A DNA stretch of 64,000 nucleotides, from the NCBI RefSeq assembly GCF_003363715.1, contig NZ_QREV01000002.1, forward strand, positions 124,001-188,000, written 5' to 3'. The notes under the pieces are model-generated. The model was given only the letters and a program-made list of their open reading frames with translations, searched no databases and was not told the DNA's origin. Positions 1-9,167 of the stretch are shown here, in pieces. Made by a program: the position numbers and the translations under genes. This DNA comes from Parabacteroides acidifaciens (GTDB taxonomy: Bacteria; Bacteroidota; Bacteroidia; Bacteroidales; Tannerellaceae). Numbering within the stretch: position 1 is the first letter of the stretch; every line of letters begins with the position of its first letter.

Positions 1-198
1 GATAATGTCGGCTTCTTTTACCGCTTCCACATTGTCCAGCGACAGGACAAAGTCGGGATCAGCCTTTTTCATTTTCTCCAAAGTAGCCTCCGACTGTGCT
101 GTACAAGTGATGTCGGATGCTTTGAACCTGTTTCCTTTTGCCAGTCCCCGTGCAATAGCGCCCCCAATGTTTCCGGCGCCGATAATCGTTATTTTCAT
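1..198 (-). CDS. proC: pyrroline-5-carboxylate reductase, N-terminal part (cut by window edge)
   Basis: The minus strand is open from an ATG at 198 to the window edge for 66 codons. It begins MKITIIGAGNIGGAIARGLA, the NAD(P)-binding Rossmann start (GxGNxGxA) of ProC. ProC makes the last step of proline synthesis, reducing 1-pyrroline-5-carboxylate to proline in the cytoplasm. The C-terminal three quarters, including the dimerisation and substrate domain, lie outside. It has its own promoter-like box (229-236) and is divergent from the C1 peptidase. From memory, proC follows argD in Bacteroides arginine operons; here about 12 kb separates them. The fold is certain; ProC rather than a related F420/NADP reductase is likely from sequence and lineage. 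Confidence 0.87.
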   Translation of the reverse strand, partial: MKITIIGAGNIGGAIARGLAKGNRFKASDITCTAQSEATLEKMKKADPDFVLSLDNVEAVKEADII

Positions 199-228
199 GT
201 CTTTTTAATTACTAATTATTAAGGGTTA

Positions 229-290
229 CAAAGATATGAATTTAATTGTCAATAGTTCATTGTCCGTTGTCAATTAAAATAGTATCTTTG
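229..290. promoter_or_regulatory. divergent promoters of proC and the C1 aminopeptidase, with TTGTCAAT repeats
   Basis: On the plus strand a TTG at 260-262, a 20-nt spacer and TATCTTTG at 283-290 fit the Bacteroidetes TTTG/TAnnTTTG promoter for the peptidase. On the minus strand TATCTTTG (229-236) serves proC. Between them TTGTCAAT occurs at 246-253 and 267-274, 21 bp apart, with a third TTGTC at 260. This may be an operator, or only the TTGTC-type intergenic repeat common in this phylum. Confidence 0.6.
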
Positions 291-332
291 CCCATCAGAA
301 TTAATCTTATAACAAAATATAAACAGATTTAC

Positions 333-1550
333 ATGAAAAAGACAATTTTTGCAGTTGGTATGCTGTTCGCCATGACGATGTCTGCAACCATTCATGCACA
401 GGATTCGGAGAAGAAAGACAATGAAGAAGGCTTTGTGTTTACGACGGTAAAGGAAAACCCGATAACCTCGGTTAAAAATCAGAATCGTGCCGGAACCTGC
501 TGGTGTTATTCAACGATGGCATTCCTGGAATCGGAATTGCTTCGTATGGGAAAGGGGGAATATGATCTATCCGAAATGTATATAGTTTACAATACTTATC
601 TGGATCGTGCAGATGCAGCCGTGCGTACTCATGGAGATGTATCTTTCTCACAGGGAGGTTCTTTCTATGATGTCATGTATGGCATGAAAACATTCGGACT
701 GGTTCCGGAAGCAGAGATGCGTCCGGGCGTGATGTATGGCGATACATTGAGCAATCATACCGAACTTTCCGCTCTTACGGATGCAATGGTGGCAGCTGTT
801 GCCAAAGGCAGACTGCGTAAATTGCAGTCGGACGACAATAACGCTATGTTGTGGAAAAAGGCGGTTGCTGCCGTTCATGAAATATATTTGGGCAAAGCTC
901 CCGAAAAGTTCACTTATAAAGGAAAGGAATATACTCCGAAGTCATTCTATGAATCTACAGGTCTGAATCCTTCTGACTATGTGTCTTTGACGTCTTATAC
1001 GCATCGTCCGTTCTATACGGAGTTCCCGATCGAAGTCCAGGATAACTGGCGTCATGGTATGTCTTACAATTTGCCAATCGACGAACTGATGGAAGTATTT
1101 GACAATGCCGTTAATACCGGTTATACGATTGCTTGGGGAGCTGATGTGAGCGAAGCCGGCTTTACTCGCGATGGTGTAGCTGTTATGCCTGATGGTGAAA
1201 AGATCCAGGAACTGAGTGGCTCTGACATGGCTCATTGGTTGAAAATGAAACCGGAAGAAAAGAAACTGAATACGAAGCCCCAACCACAGAAATGGTGCAC
1301 GCAGGCAGAACGTCAGTTGGCTTATGATAACTACGAAACGACAGACGACCATGGTATGCAGATCTATGGTATTGCGAAAGATCAGGAAGGTAATGACTAC
1401 TATATGGTGAAGAACTCTTGGGGTACGGATAACAAATATAAAGGAACCTGGTATGCTTCCAAGGCTTTTGTCCGTTACAAAACCATGAACATCGTTGTTC
1501 ACAAAGATGCACTTCCTAAAGCTATCAAGGCTAAATTAGGTATTAAATAA
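333..1550 (+). CDS. secreted C1-family cysteine peptidase (bleomycin hydrolase / aminopeptidase C type)
   Basis: A 405-residue protein. The ATG at 333 is chosen because it starts a clean signal peptide (MKKTIFAVGMLFAMTMSA..HAQ); the longer reading from 246 runs into the promoter. Papain-type catalytic residues are visible: Gln50 and Cys56 in QNRAGTCWCYS, His340 in DDHGMQIYG, and Asn361 in KNSWG. The long insert between Cys and His is typical of the bleomycin hydrolase/PepC (C1B) group, which trims amino-terminal residues from peptides. Because of the signal peptide it should work in the periplasm on imported peptides, unlike cytoplasmic PepC. It is monocistronic, with its own promoter and a strong terminator. 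Confidence 0.9.
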   Translation: MKKTIFAVGMLFAMTMSATIHAQDSEKKDNEEGFVFTTVKENPITSVKNQNRAGTCWCYSTMAFLESELLRMGKGEYDLSEMYIVYNTYLDRADAAVRTHGDVSFSQGGSFYDVMYGMKTFGLVPEAEMRPGVMYGDTLSNHTELSALTDAMVAAVAKGRLRKLQSDDNNAMLWKKAVAAVHEIYLGKAPEKFTYKGKEYTPKSFYESTGLNPSDYVSLTSYTHRPFYTEFPIEVQDNWRHGMSYNLPIDELMEVFDNAVNTGYTIAWGADVSEAGFTRDGVAVMPDGEKIQELSGSDMAHWLKMKPEEKKLNTKPQPQKWCTQAERQLAYDNYETTDDHGMQIYGIAKDQEGNDYYMVKNSWGTDNKYKGTWYASKAFVRYKTMNIVVHKDALPKAIKAKLGIK

Positions 1551-1571
1551 ACAGAGACGGAATCCATATAA

Positions 1572-1618
1572 AAAAACAGAGGCTATCCCATAGGAACGGG
1601 AGAAGCCTCTGTTTTTTT
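1572..1618. terminator. bidirectional rho-independent terminator
   Basis: AAAAACAGAGGCT and AGCCTCTGTTTTT form a 13-bp stem around a GC-containing loop, with A and T runs on both sides. It lies between the convergent C1 peptidase and NlpE-like genes and can stop transcription from both sides. Confidence 0.9.
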
Positions 1619-1648
1619 ATATAAAGATGTGTAGCGAAGATGTTTTAT

Positions 1649-2218
1649 CTATTGTACGAGTGTCAGCGTATAATTGAGATCGGAAGCAGCCTTCTGCAAA
1701 TCCTGGTTCAACATTGTCAGGCTGTCGCCTTCTGCCTGGAAATAGAAGACCATGCTACCGTCGCTTGGGATCAGTTCATATACAATTGCGCTTGCATCGG
1801 CCGGAGTGCCTTTCTTCACTTTGCGCTTGCCGGTGGAAGTAAACGTCTGGTCTTTGTTGTTCTCCGCTTCCAGATAAGTGGCATCCAGTTCGTAAACACC
1901 ATCATCGCTATCCTGCTGATAATACAGAGTCAGATCATAAACAATACCGGGACCATCGGCAGCCGGAACCGTGCCTTTATATTTTTTCTGTACGACTGCA
2001 CCCTTTTTCGGATCCGTTTTCAGGGAGTCACGCATATTGATCGGTTTTGCAGGCTTAGCCTTTACAACCGGTAATTCCGGAAGGGAAGGAGCGTCAGGAG
2101 CTGCTTCGGCTACGGCAAGACTTTCTTCTTCTACTAATACGGGAGCGTCTTTTGCTGCTTTCCCGCTACATGCAGCCAAAAATGCCAGTGCTGCTACTGC
2201 GATAAAATACTTTTTCAT
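1649..2218 (-). CDS. NlpE-like copper-homeostasis-type lipoprotein lacking the cysteine pair
   Basis: A 189-residue lipoprotein with lipobox LAAC (Cys17) and a charged, Pro-rich linker to about residue 70. It then has an NlpE_N-like beta domain (YKGTVPAADGPGIVYDLTLY... to the C-terminus). NlpE family proteins are outer-membrane lipoproteins that sense surface or copper stress. The family usually shows CADC before GI; here the two Cys are Ala and Gly (AADG), so metal or disulfide chemistry at this site is lost. It is a single gene between two terminators. The function is only a family-level guess. Confidence 0.7.
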   Translation of the reverse strand: MKKYFIAVAALAFLAACSGKAAKDAPVLVEEESLAVAEAAPDAPSLPELPVVKAKPAKPINMRDSLKTDPKKGAVVQKKYKGTVPAADGPGIVYDLTLYYQQDSDDGVYELDATYLEAENNKDQTFTSTGKRKVKKGTPADASAIVYELIPSDGSMVFYFQAEGDSLTMLNQDLQKAASDLNYTLTLVQ

Positions 2219-2262
2219 TATTCTGCTTTTATTTGATGATTTAGTGACTTTTGGAATTATAA

Positions 2263-2303
2263 CAAAAGACCCCCTGCATTTTGTTTTTGCAGAGAGTCTT
2301 TTT
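2263..2303 (-). terminator. hairpin downstream of the MscS-type gene
   Basis: AAAAGAC pairs with GTCTTTT, with an inner TGC/GCA pairing. It lies in the gap between the mechanosensitive channel stop (2328) and the next gene. Confidence 0.6.
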
Positions 2304-2327
2304 AACTATTTCGGGGAAAAGCTCCTT

Positions 2328-4172
2328 TTATTTATTTTTCAGATAGTCTTCCGGGATTGTCGTGGCACTTCCGTCGCGGCTGGCAAAGTAGTGTGGTGAC
2401 ATGATTTCGACACCGGCTTCGTTGAAGGTGTCCTGGATATTCTGGTGCAGATCGGAGGTGATCTGTGCCAGTCGGTCGGCATCTCTGATGTAAGCGTTGA
2501 TCTGATAACAAGGATAATAGTCCTGTAGTTCAGTCTCCAACACGAATGGTTTCGGATGAGCCAGAACGCCAGGGGTGGAACGGGCTGCATTTATCAACAA
2601 TTGGTGGACCTGTCGCCAGGGTGCGTCATAACCAATCGTCACTGTCGTGTGGATGATAAGTCCGAACTGGCGTGCCGAAGCGCTGTAGTTGACGGTGTGG
2701 GACGACATGATAAAGGCATTCGGTATCGTCACCACTTCATTCTTGGGCGTACGCAAGCGGGTGACGAAAGGTGTCTTTTCGATTACGTTACCGGTTGTCT
2801 CGTTCAGCTTGATACGGTCACCCAGCTTGAAGGGGCGCATATAGGTGATGACAAGTCCGGCAATGATATTCCCGATCACCGTACTGGAACCGAGTGAGAT
2901 AATCAAACCTACAAATACCGATATCCCCTGGAACACACCGGATTTGGATCCCGGCAGATAAGGATAGACCATTGCGATCATAAAGGCGTAGAGCAAAAAG
3001 CGGATGATATTAAACGTCGGTTGCGCCCAGTCCGGGTAGAAGCCGGTGATCTTCAGCTTTTCGTTCTCGATCTCGTTGGCGATGTATTGCATTCCCTTTA
3101 TGATATACTTGATACAGTACCAGATTACCAGAATGATGAACAGGTTCGGGATGTACTCTATGATCGATTTGAAAACCATTTTGACCGGTTCCATGATATA
3201 GATGAATATCCTGAGTGCCAGTTTCTCTGTTTGCGGGAAGATGGCGAACAGCATCGGGACACTGAACATCAACTGTATCAGCAGGACGATATACCGGCAT
3301 ATATTGCTGAAGAATATCAGAATACGCCCTTGCCGGTGTGTATTCAGAAACTCGTAATCGCGGATGACGATCGATTTCAGCCGTTGTTGCTTGAGCCGTA
3401 TGATCTGCCGGCGCAGCTTCCGGAAAAGGTAGTTTGTCACGCGGAACAGCAGATATTGGATGGCCAGGACCAACACGAAAAGTGCTGCCCGCTTGGCAAC
3501 CTGCAACAGGCTGTTTTCCTCTTTCAGCTCCTTGATTTTTTCGGCAATGACGGGCACATATTGCTGTGCCAACTCCTGGCGTGTCGTGTTCTGCCAAAGC
3601 GCATCCTGGTCGGTAATGCTGGCGATCACTTTGTCGCCATACATGATGTCGACGTAATACTCGCTGTCGAACGTATAGACCGAATCTTTGTGCAGCTTGC
3701 GGTCTTTCCCGATCTTCAGGATGATGTCGTTGACGCTCGCTGCACGGTCGAGGGCTGAATGTCCGCCCCGCTTGGCATACAAGGTGAAAAGCGTGTCGCC
3801 ATCCACCAAGACCGGTACGCCGGGCGTGAGGGCACGGAGCGAGTCTATACTGCGACGTTGCTCTACGCGTTTCAGTGAATCGGTTGCCAGATTTCGGTTG
3901 TGTGCGTCATCTAATTCTGTGCGCAGAACAATCTCGTTCAGCCTCATTTCCTGTAGCTGTAATGTCATCTCCTGGATACGGATCGAATCCAGGCGGTGAC
4001 GCTCTTCGACAGTCAGCGTGTCAGCCGAGACTGTCGGAAGAGAATCGGGGTGAGGCTCGTTGATGGCTGTCTGGATCAGCTTTTCAGCCTTTTCGATCAA
4101 CTGTGCCTGGGCCGGAGAATAGAAAGCAAATATCCCGATAAAGATCAGGAAATATTCCGCTAATTGTTTCAT
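2328..4172 (-). CDS. MscS-family mechanosensitive ion channel with periplasmic extension
   Basis: A 614-residue protein. It has an N-terminal signal sequence (to about residue 23) and a charged helical periplasmic region to about 220. Several membrane segments follow (about 225-250, 290-320, 340-365, 385-410, 420-450). The MscS core has a Gly/Ala-rich pore helix (SVFVGLIISLGSSTVIGNII) and then the beta domain with FKLGDRIKLNETTGNVIE. Such channels release solutes upon hypo-osmotic shock. The large N-terminal part is like MscK/YbdG-type enlarged family members. It follows the DPP IV gene by 31 nt on the same strand, so they are probably co-transcribed; no functional link is evident. Confidence 0.9.
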   Translation of the reverse strand: MKQLAEYFLIFIGIFAFYSPAQAQLIEKAEKLIQTAINEPHPDSLPTVSADTLTVEERHRLDSIRIQEMTLQLQEMRLNEIVLRTELDDAHNRNLATDSLKRVEQRRSIDSLRALTPGVPVLVDGDTLFTLYAKRGGHSALDRAASVNDIILKIGKDRKLHKDSVYTFDSEYYVDIMYGDKVIASITDQDALWQNTTRQELAQQYVPVIAEKIKELKEENSLLQVAKRAALFVLVLAIQYLLFRVTNYLFRKLRRQIIRLKQQRLKSIVIRDYEFLNTHRQGRILIFFSNICRYIVLLIQLMFSVPMLFAIFPQTEKLALRIFIYIMEPVKMVFKSIIEYIPNLFIILVIWYCIKYIIKGMQYIANEIENEKLKITGFYPDWAQPTFNIIRFLLYAFMIAMVYPYLPGSKSGVFQGISVFVGLIISLGSSTVIGNIIAGLVITYMRPFKLGDRIKLNETTGNVIEKTPFVTRLRTPKNEVVTIPNAFIMSSHTVNYSASARQFGLIIHTTVTIGYDAPWRQVHQLLINAARSTPGVLAHPKPFVLETELQDYYPCYQINAYIRDADRLAQITSDLHQNIQDTFNEAGVEIMSPHYFASRDGSATTIPEDYLKNK

Positions 4173-4203
4173 GTCGAACTATTACTGTATATCTGCTTGT
4201 TTG

Positions 4204-6510
4204 TTATTTGCCGCCGGCCGGCAGGTGGTCGAGCCAGTATTTAGCCATTGTCATGCGCAGGTGGAGCGTCGTTCCCGGACGTTCGTATATGCCGTGGCTA
4301 CGCATCGGGTAGCTGACCTGGCTGAACATCTTGCCGTGTTTCACCAACTCGTTCACCAGCATTTCGCAGTTCTGGTAATGAACGTTGTCATCACCTGTGC
4401 CGTGTATCAGCAGCAGATTGCCCTTCAGACCGGATGCGTATGTGATCGGCGAACCTTTGCGGTAGCCGTCCGGGTTGTTCTGCGGCGTATTCATATAACG
4501 TTCCTGGTAGATCGTATCGTAGGTGCGCTGGTCGGCGACGAAAGCGATGGCGATACCCGTGTGGAATACCTCCGGATAACGGAACATGGAGTTCAGCGTC
4601 TGGCTTCCTCCGCCGCTCCATCCGGTGATGCCGATGCGGGCGGTGTCGATAAACGGATAACGGCGTGCCATATCCTGGATGCCGCGTGCCTGGTCTTCAG
4701 AAGCAAACGTACCGACTTCGCCATAGATACACTTGCGCCATTCGCGTCCGCGCGGTGTATTGGCTCCGCGGTTGTCGATGCTGACCACGATGTATCCGAG
4801 GTTGGCGATATACTGGTTCCACAGGTCGCCGCCTCCCCATACATCCTGTACCGTTGAGCTTGCCGGTTCGCCATAGACTTCTATGATAACGGGATATTTC
4901 TTTGTCGCATCGAAATTGACAGGCTTGATCATCCAGGCATCCAGCGTGAGGTCGCCCGATGTCACTTTGACAAACTCTTTCGGATTCAGGCCGAGGGCTG
5001 CATATTGTTCGCGTGCCTTGGCGTTGTCCTCAATGACCCGTACGGACTGGTGTTTGGGGAAAGAAACCATATCGATCACCGAAGGGGTAGCCGCATTGCT
5101 ATAGGTGTGGACGGCCCATTTACCGGTGGGTGACATATTATAGCGGTGCTGTCCCGGTTGGTCCGCCGGGCTGAGGCGTTTCACATCGCCTTTGCCGAAC
5201 AGGTTAGCGCTGTACAGATAACGCTGCGTGAAGTTATCCGGAGAAGCAATGAAGTAGACTAACCCTTTTTGAAGGTCTGTCCCGACCGGCGAGATGTAAT
5301 CGAAATCGCCTTTCGTAATGGGCAGAATCTCTTTCCCGTCGCGGCTGATGCGGTAGAGATGGCGCCAGCCGTCGCGTTCGCTTTCCCATGTGAACCAGGT
5401 GTTGTCTTTCAACCACTGGATATTGTCGTTCGTGTCTAACCAGGCGGCATCCGTGTCGGTAAATATATTTTCAGGCGTGGCACTGCCGATGCGGGCAATC
5501 CAGACCTTATTCGTATTCTGCGGGCGGTTCAACTGCTGGATAAACAGTTCGTTGCTTCCGGGGATAAATTCCATACGCGGGATATAGTTATTACGCGGGT
5601 CGCCCGGAATCTCCACCCAGGTAGTCGCTCCGCCGGCCACCGGCAGATAGCCCACTTTGACAGCCGAGTTCGTGCATCCTGCCTTCGGGTAAGGGAAATG
5701 CAGGATGGTCGGATAGATGGAATCTACATTGTTGATGATGTCGAACACGCCCGTCCCTTTCGTATCGCTCTGCCAATAGGCGATGTACTGTCCGTCCGGA
5801 CTCCAGCGGAAACCGTCGCGGCAGGCGAACTCTTCTTCATACACCCAGTCGAATGTCCCGTTCACGATCGTATCGCTTCCGTCGTGTGTCAACTTTGTGA
5901 CCTGGCCGGAGGCGATGTCTTCCACATATAGATTGTTGCGTGATACATAGGCCACACGCGTTCCGTCGGGAGAGAACTTGGCGAACATCATGGACGATTC
6001 GGGCAGCCCTTTACCCAACCTGCGGAGTGAACCGTCTTTCAAACTCAGCACCCAGTAGTCGCCTCGTGTGTCGTAGCGCCATACCCGCTGGGTATTGGTA
6101 TATATCAGAACCTTCTCATTGTCGGCACTCCAGGAGATGCTGCGGATGGCGATCGGTTTTCCTGTCTCTTTATTGATAAACATGGACGAGGGGATGATGA
6201 CTTCGCGCCGGTTGTCTTTGGCTCGGTAGGCAACGATGTCCATGCCGCCTGTCTCGGTGTTCGGTTCCATCCGGCTGTAGCGTTCGCCGTCTTTCATCCA
6301 GTTCATGGCGCCGATTCCTCTGGTCTGCACCAACCGTCCGGCTACGACATCTTCGAGATGCAGCTTGCCTTGCGTTTTGGCTGTTTCGCTTTTGGCAAAC
6401 GGATCATTGTCCGTCTCCGTCCGGTTTTCCCAAGGCATGATTTGTGCCATACAGACATTTCCGGCAAACAGTATGCAGGCTACCGGAAGAATGAGTTTGT
6501 TTAGTTTCAT
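4204..6510 (-). CDS. dipeptidyl peptidase IV (S9B serine peptidase)
   Basis: A 768-residue protein with signal peptide MKLNKLILPVACILFAGNVCMA. The N-terminal eight-blade beta-propeller holds the DWVYEEEF double-Glu motif that anchors the free amino end of the substrate. The C-terminal alpha/beta-hydrolase domain has nucleophile Ser632 in GWSGGG, Asp707/708 in GTGDDNVH and His739 in RSHGI. It removes X-Pro (or X-Ala) dipeptides from peptides in the periplasm. The residue after the nucleophile is Gly where DPP IV enzymes usually have Tyr (GWSYGG), so specificity may differ. It is the first gene of a pair with the MscS-type channel. Confidence 0.92.
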   Translation of the reverse strand: MKLNKLILPVACILFAGNVCMAQIMPWENRTETDNDPFAKSETAKTQGKLHLEDVVAGRLVQTRGIGAMNWMKDGERYSRMEPNTETGGMDIVAYRAKDNRREVIIPSSMFINKETGKPIAIRSISWSADNEKVLIYTNTQRVWRYDTRGDYWVLSLKDGSLRRLGKGLPESSMMFAKFSPDGTRVAYVSRNNLYVEDIASGQVTKLTHDGSDTIVNGTFDWVYEEEFACRDGFRWSPDGQYIAYWQSDTKGTGVFDIINNVDSIYPTILHFPYPKAGCTNSAVKVGYLPVAGGATTWVEIPGDPRNNYIPRMEFIPGSNELFIQQLNRPQNTNKVWIARIGSATPENIFTDTDAAWLDTNDNIQWLKDNTWFTWESERDGWRHLYRISRDGKEILPITKGDFDYISPVGTDLQKGLVYFIASPDNFTQRYLYSANLFGKGDVKRLSPADQPGQHRYNMSPTGKWAVHTYSNAATPSVIDMVSFPKHQSVRVIEDNAKAREQYAALGLNPKEFVKVTSGDLTLDAWMIKPVNFDATKKYPVIIEVYGEPASSTVQDVWGGGDLWNQYIANLGYIVVSIDNRGANTPRGREWRKCIYGEVGTFASEDQARGIQDMARRYPFIDTARIGITGWSGGGSQTLNSMFRYPEVFHTGIAIAFVADQRTYDTIYQERYMNTPQNNPDGYRKGSPITYASGLKGNLLLIHGTGDDNVHYQNCEMLVNELVKHGKMFSQVSYPMRSHGIYERPGTTLHLRMTMAKYWLDHLPAGGK

Positions 6511-6539
6511 GTATATTAGTTTTAATAGTTTGCTGCCTG

Positions 6540-6572
6540 CAAAGAACGGAATGTTTTACGAGATGGACAAAA
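6540..6572 (-). promoter_or_regulatory. probable promoter of the DPP IV-MscS pair
   Basis: On the minus strand a TTTG (-33 type) is followed after 20 nt by GTTCTTTG, matching the TAnnTTTG -7 box in its TTTG half only. The 5' leader would be about 25 nt. Confidence 0.4.
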
Positions 6573-6714
6573 GAAAGAATTTAAATGTTTATGTAACAGA
6601 AAAAAATTAACTTGGCGCATTGGGAATATAATGCTTTTGTGCAACATGCTCTTCTTTCCCATATTTAAAAAGAAAAATGTCAGATATAAGAATAGACAAT
6701 TCTTTCACTCATTT

Positions 6715-6722
6715 TACCTTTG
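6715..6722 (+). promoter_or_regulatory. -7 box of the rhamnosidase gene
   Basis: TACCTTTG is a perfect TAnnTTTG match 28 nt ahead of the chosen ATG (6750). No clear TTTG is seen at -33. Confidence 0.55.
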
Positions 6723-6749
6723 TCCTCAAATCACAAAAAGAAGAATACC

Positions 6750-9038
6750 ATGAGTAAATTATTGAACCGATTCACCCTGTTTGCCTCTTGCGCCCTTTCT
6801 GCGTTTTGCCTGCAGGCTGCTGACAGGAAGCCTTCCGGGCTAATGACTGATCTGATTGAACATACTGAACGGACCTGGCAGAACGGCTATGCGTCGAACC
6901 TGCCGGTCTGGAAACTCGATGTTGCGATAGAACCCCTGCAATATGCCGCCATACGTTCGGCGCATCCCGCCTTTTCATGGATCGTGCCCGGTGAAACCGA
7001 GGGGACGTGCCAGACGGCCTACCGGTTGATCGTGGCTGATAACCCGGCTGATGCCGCCGCCGGAAAAGGCAATGTATGGGATAGCGGGGAGGTCGGAAGT
7101 GACCGTTCGGTGGCTGTCCGTTATGCCGGTGAGGCATTGAAACCCGGCACTGCCTACTTCTGGCGGGTGAAGACAACAACGAATACCGAAGGCGAAAGCG
7201 ACTGGTCTGAGGTGAAAGCATTCCGCACAGCCGACCGCCTGTCCGAATATGAAACGACTTACTATCCGCAGGTGAAAACAATGGAATATCCGGCCGGTGT
7301 GAAGGAACTTGGTTCCGGTACGCGACTGATCGACTTCGGTAAGGATGCTTTCGGACAATTAGTGCTGACGCTAACGTCGGACGGGAGATGCGATTCGGTG
7401 ATCGTACACCTGGGAGAGTGCCTGGAAAACGGACGTATCCTGCGCGATCCGGGAAAGTCAACGATCCGTTACCATCGCTATCCGTTGGCTTTGATGAAGG
7501 GGACCAATACGTACCGGATCAAGATCGATAAAGACAGACGGAATACCGGTTCGGCAGCTGTGCTGATGCCGGAGTATGTCGGCGAGGTAATGCCTTTCCG
7601 CTATTGTGAGATTGAAGGATATGAGGGCGCTTTACCGTCTGCTGCTGTTGTCCGCGAAACGGTGCACTATCCTTTTGACGAGACGGCTTCCTCTTTCCGT
7701 TGTTCCAATGATACGCTGAACCAGATTTGGGACCTGTGTAAATATTCAGTCCGTGCAACCTCTTTTACAGGTATTTATGTGGATGGGGATCGCGAACGAA
7801 TCCCGTATGAGGCGGATGCCCTGATCAACCAGCTTTGCCATTATGGCGTGGATCGCGAATATGCGATAGCACGGCGTTCGCATGAATACTTGTTGCAATA
7901 TCCTACCTGGCCTACCGAGTGGATATTGCAGGCTGTGTCGATTGCCTGGTATGATTATCTGTACACGGGCGACAGCCGTTCGTTGGAGGCAAGCTATGAT
8001 ATCTTGAAAGCCCGTACCTTGTTGCAGCTTCGTGAGAAAAACGGTTTGATCAGTACGACAACCGGCTTGCAGACGGATGCTTTTCTGAAATCCATTCGTT
8101 TTAAAGATAAGATACGGGATATCGTCGATTGGCCTCATACCGGTATCCTCGGTTTAGGAAAACAGGAGGGGGGAGAATCCGACGGATTTGTCTTTACCGA
8201 CTATAACGCCGTAACGAATGCCTGGCATTATGAAGCCCTGAAGCTGATGGGGCGTATTGCCGGCGTGCTCGACAAGACGGAGGACGCTGCTTTCTTTACT
8301 TCCGAATCGGAGGCTTTCAGGAAGTTATACACCCGTTCTTTCTTCAACGCCCGTAAAGGGTATTTCATCGATGGGCTGGCTGCCGATACCGAACATGCGT
8401 CCCTGCATGGCAATATGTTTCCGCTGACGTTCGACCTGGTTCCGGCAGGGAAGAAAGAAGGGGTTGCCCGCTTTCTCCAAACCCGTGGTATGGCTTGCAG
8501 CGTCTATGGCTCGCAATTCCTGATGGATGCCCTCTATGAAGCGAATGATGCCGAATATGCCTTGCATATGCTGACGAAAACGGACGACCGGAGCTGGTAT
8601 AATATGATCCGTGTCGGCTCGACCATCTCGCTCGAAGCCTGGGATAACAAATATAAACCGAACCAGGACTGGAACCATGTCTGGGGTGCTGCCCCGGCTA
8701 ATATCATCCCGCGCCGTCTGATGGGTGTCGAACCGCTGACGCCGGGTTTCGGTACGATCCGTATCAAACCGCAACTTGCCTCTTTGGACTGGGCTGAAGC
8801 TACGGTCCCGACGATCCGGGGTGGCGTTCGGATGTCTGTTGAAAACAAGGCTGACTCCTATACGCTGAAAGTGACGATCCCGGCCAATATGTCCGCTGAA
8901 GTTTATCTGCCGCTTCCCTCCGGTAAGTATGCTGTAACGAAAAACGGGACTCCTGTAAAGGTTTCCCGCGTAAAAGGCGAACCGTTCCTGTATGCCGGAA
9001 AGATCGGTTCAGGGAGCTATAGCTTTGTCGTGGATTGA
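6750..9038 (+). CDS. GH78-type alpha-L-rhamnosidase
   Basis: A 762-residue protein. The start at 6750 gives a signal peptide ending near CLQAADRK. The layout is an N-terminal Fn3-like/beta-sandwich domain (to about residue 310, including PGTAYFWRVKT) and an (alpha/alpha)6 barrel with DGDRERIPYEAD (from Asp345) holding the expected acidic catalytic residues. Further on are AWDNKYKPNQDWNHVWG and a C-terminal beta domain (GFGTIRIKPQ). GH78 enzymes cut terminal alpha-L-rhamnose from pectins, flavonoids or bacterial glycans by inversion. It acts in the periplasm or at the surface. No SusCD or other glycan gene adjoins it. A 9-codon copy of its 3' end lies beyond the serpin gene (11870-11896). Confidence 0.88.
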   Translation: MSKLLNRFTLFASCALSAFCLQAADRKPSGLMTDLIEHTERTWQNGYASNLPVWKLDVAIEPLQYAAIRSAHPAFSWIVPGETEGTCQTAYRLIVADNPADAAAGKGNVWDSGEVGSDRSVAVRYAGEALKPGTAYFWRVKTTTNTEGESDWSEVKAFRTADRLSEYETTYYPQVKTMEYPAGVKELGSGTRLIDFGKDAFGQLVLTLTSDGRCDSVIVHLGECLENGRILRDPGKSTIRYHRYPLALMKGTNTYRIKIDKDRRNTGSAAVLMPEYVGEVMPFRYCEIEGYEGALPSAAVVRETVHYPFDETASSFRCSNDTLNQIWDLCKYSVRATSFTGIYVDGDRERIPYEADALINQLCHYGVDREYAIARRSHEYLLQYPTWPTEWILQAVSIAWYDYLYTGDSRSLEASYDILKARTLLQLREKNGLISTTTGLQTDAFLKSIRFKDKIRDIVDWPHTGILGLGKQEGGESDGFVFTDYNAVTNAWHYEALKLMGRIAGVLDKTEDAAFFTSESEAFRKLYTRSFFNARKGYFIDGLAADTEHASLHGNMFPLTFDLVPAGKKEGVARFLQTRGMACSVYGSQFLMDALYEANDAEYALHMLTKTDDRSWYNMIRVGSTISLEAWDNKYKPNQDWNHVWGAAPANIIPRRLMGVEPLTPGFGTIRIKPQLASLDWAEATVPTIRGGVRMSVENKADSYTLKVTIPANMSAEVYLPLPSGKYAVTKNGTPVKVSRVKGEPFLYAGKIGSGSYSFVVD

Positions 9039-9167
9039 TTTTGTTCGCTTGGCATGGGGTTGATGCAATGGGATAAATCATTTATCTATGTTTTTGTGTC
9101 ATTTATTGGCATTTTTGAAAGAGTTTTATAATTATATTTAAGCATTGAATTTTAATGTTTACCAAGT

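Noticed and set aside
5-208. Plus-strand open frame at the left edge
   Set aside because: It is the antisense shadow of proC, whose minus-strand product has a clear Rossmann motif.
246-332. Upstream extension of the C1 peptidase frame
   Set aside because: It reads through the promoter, and the signal peptide starts at 333.
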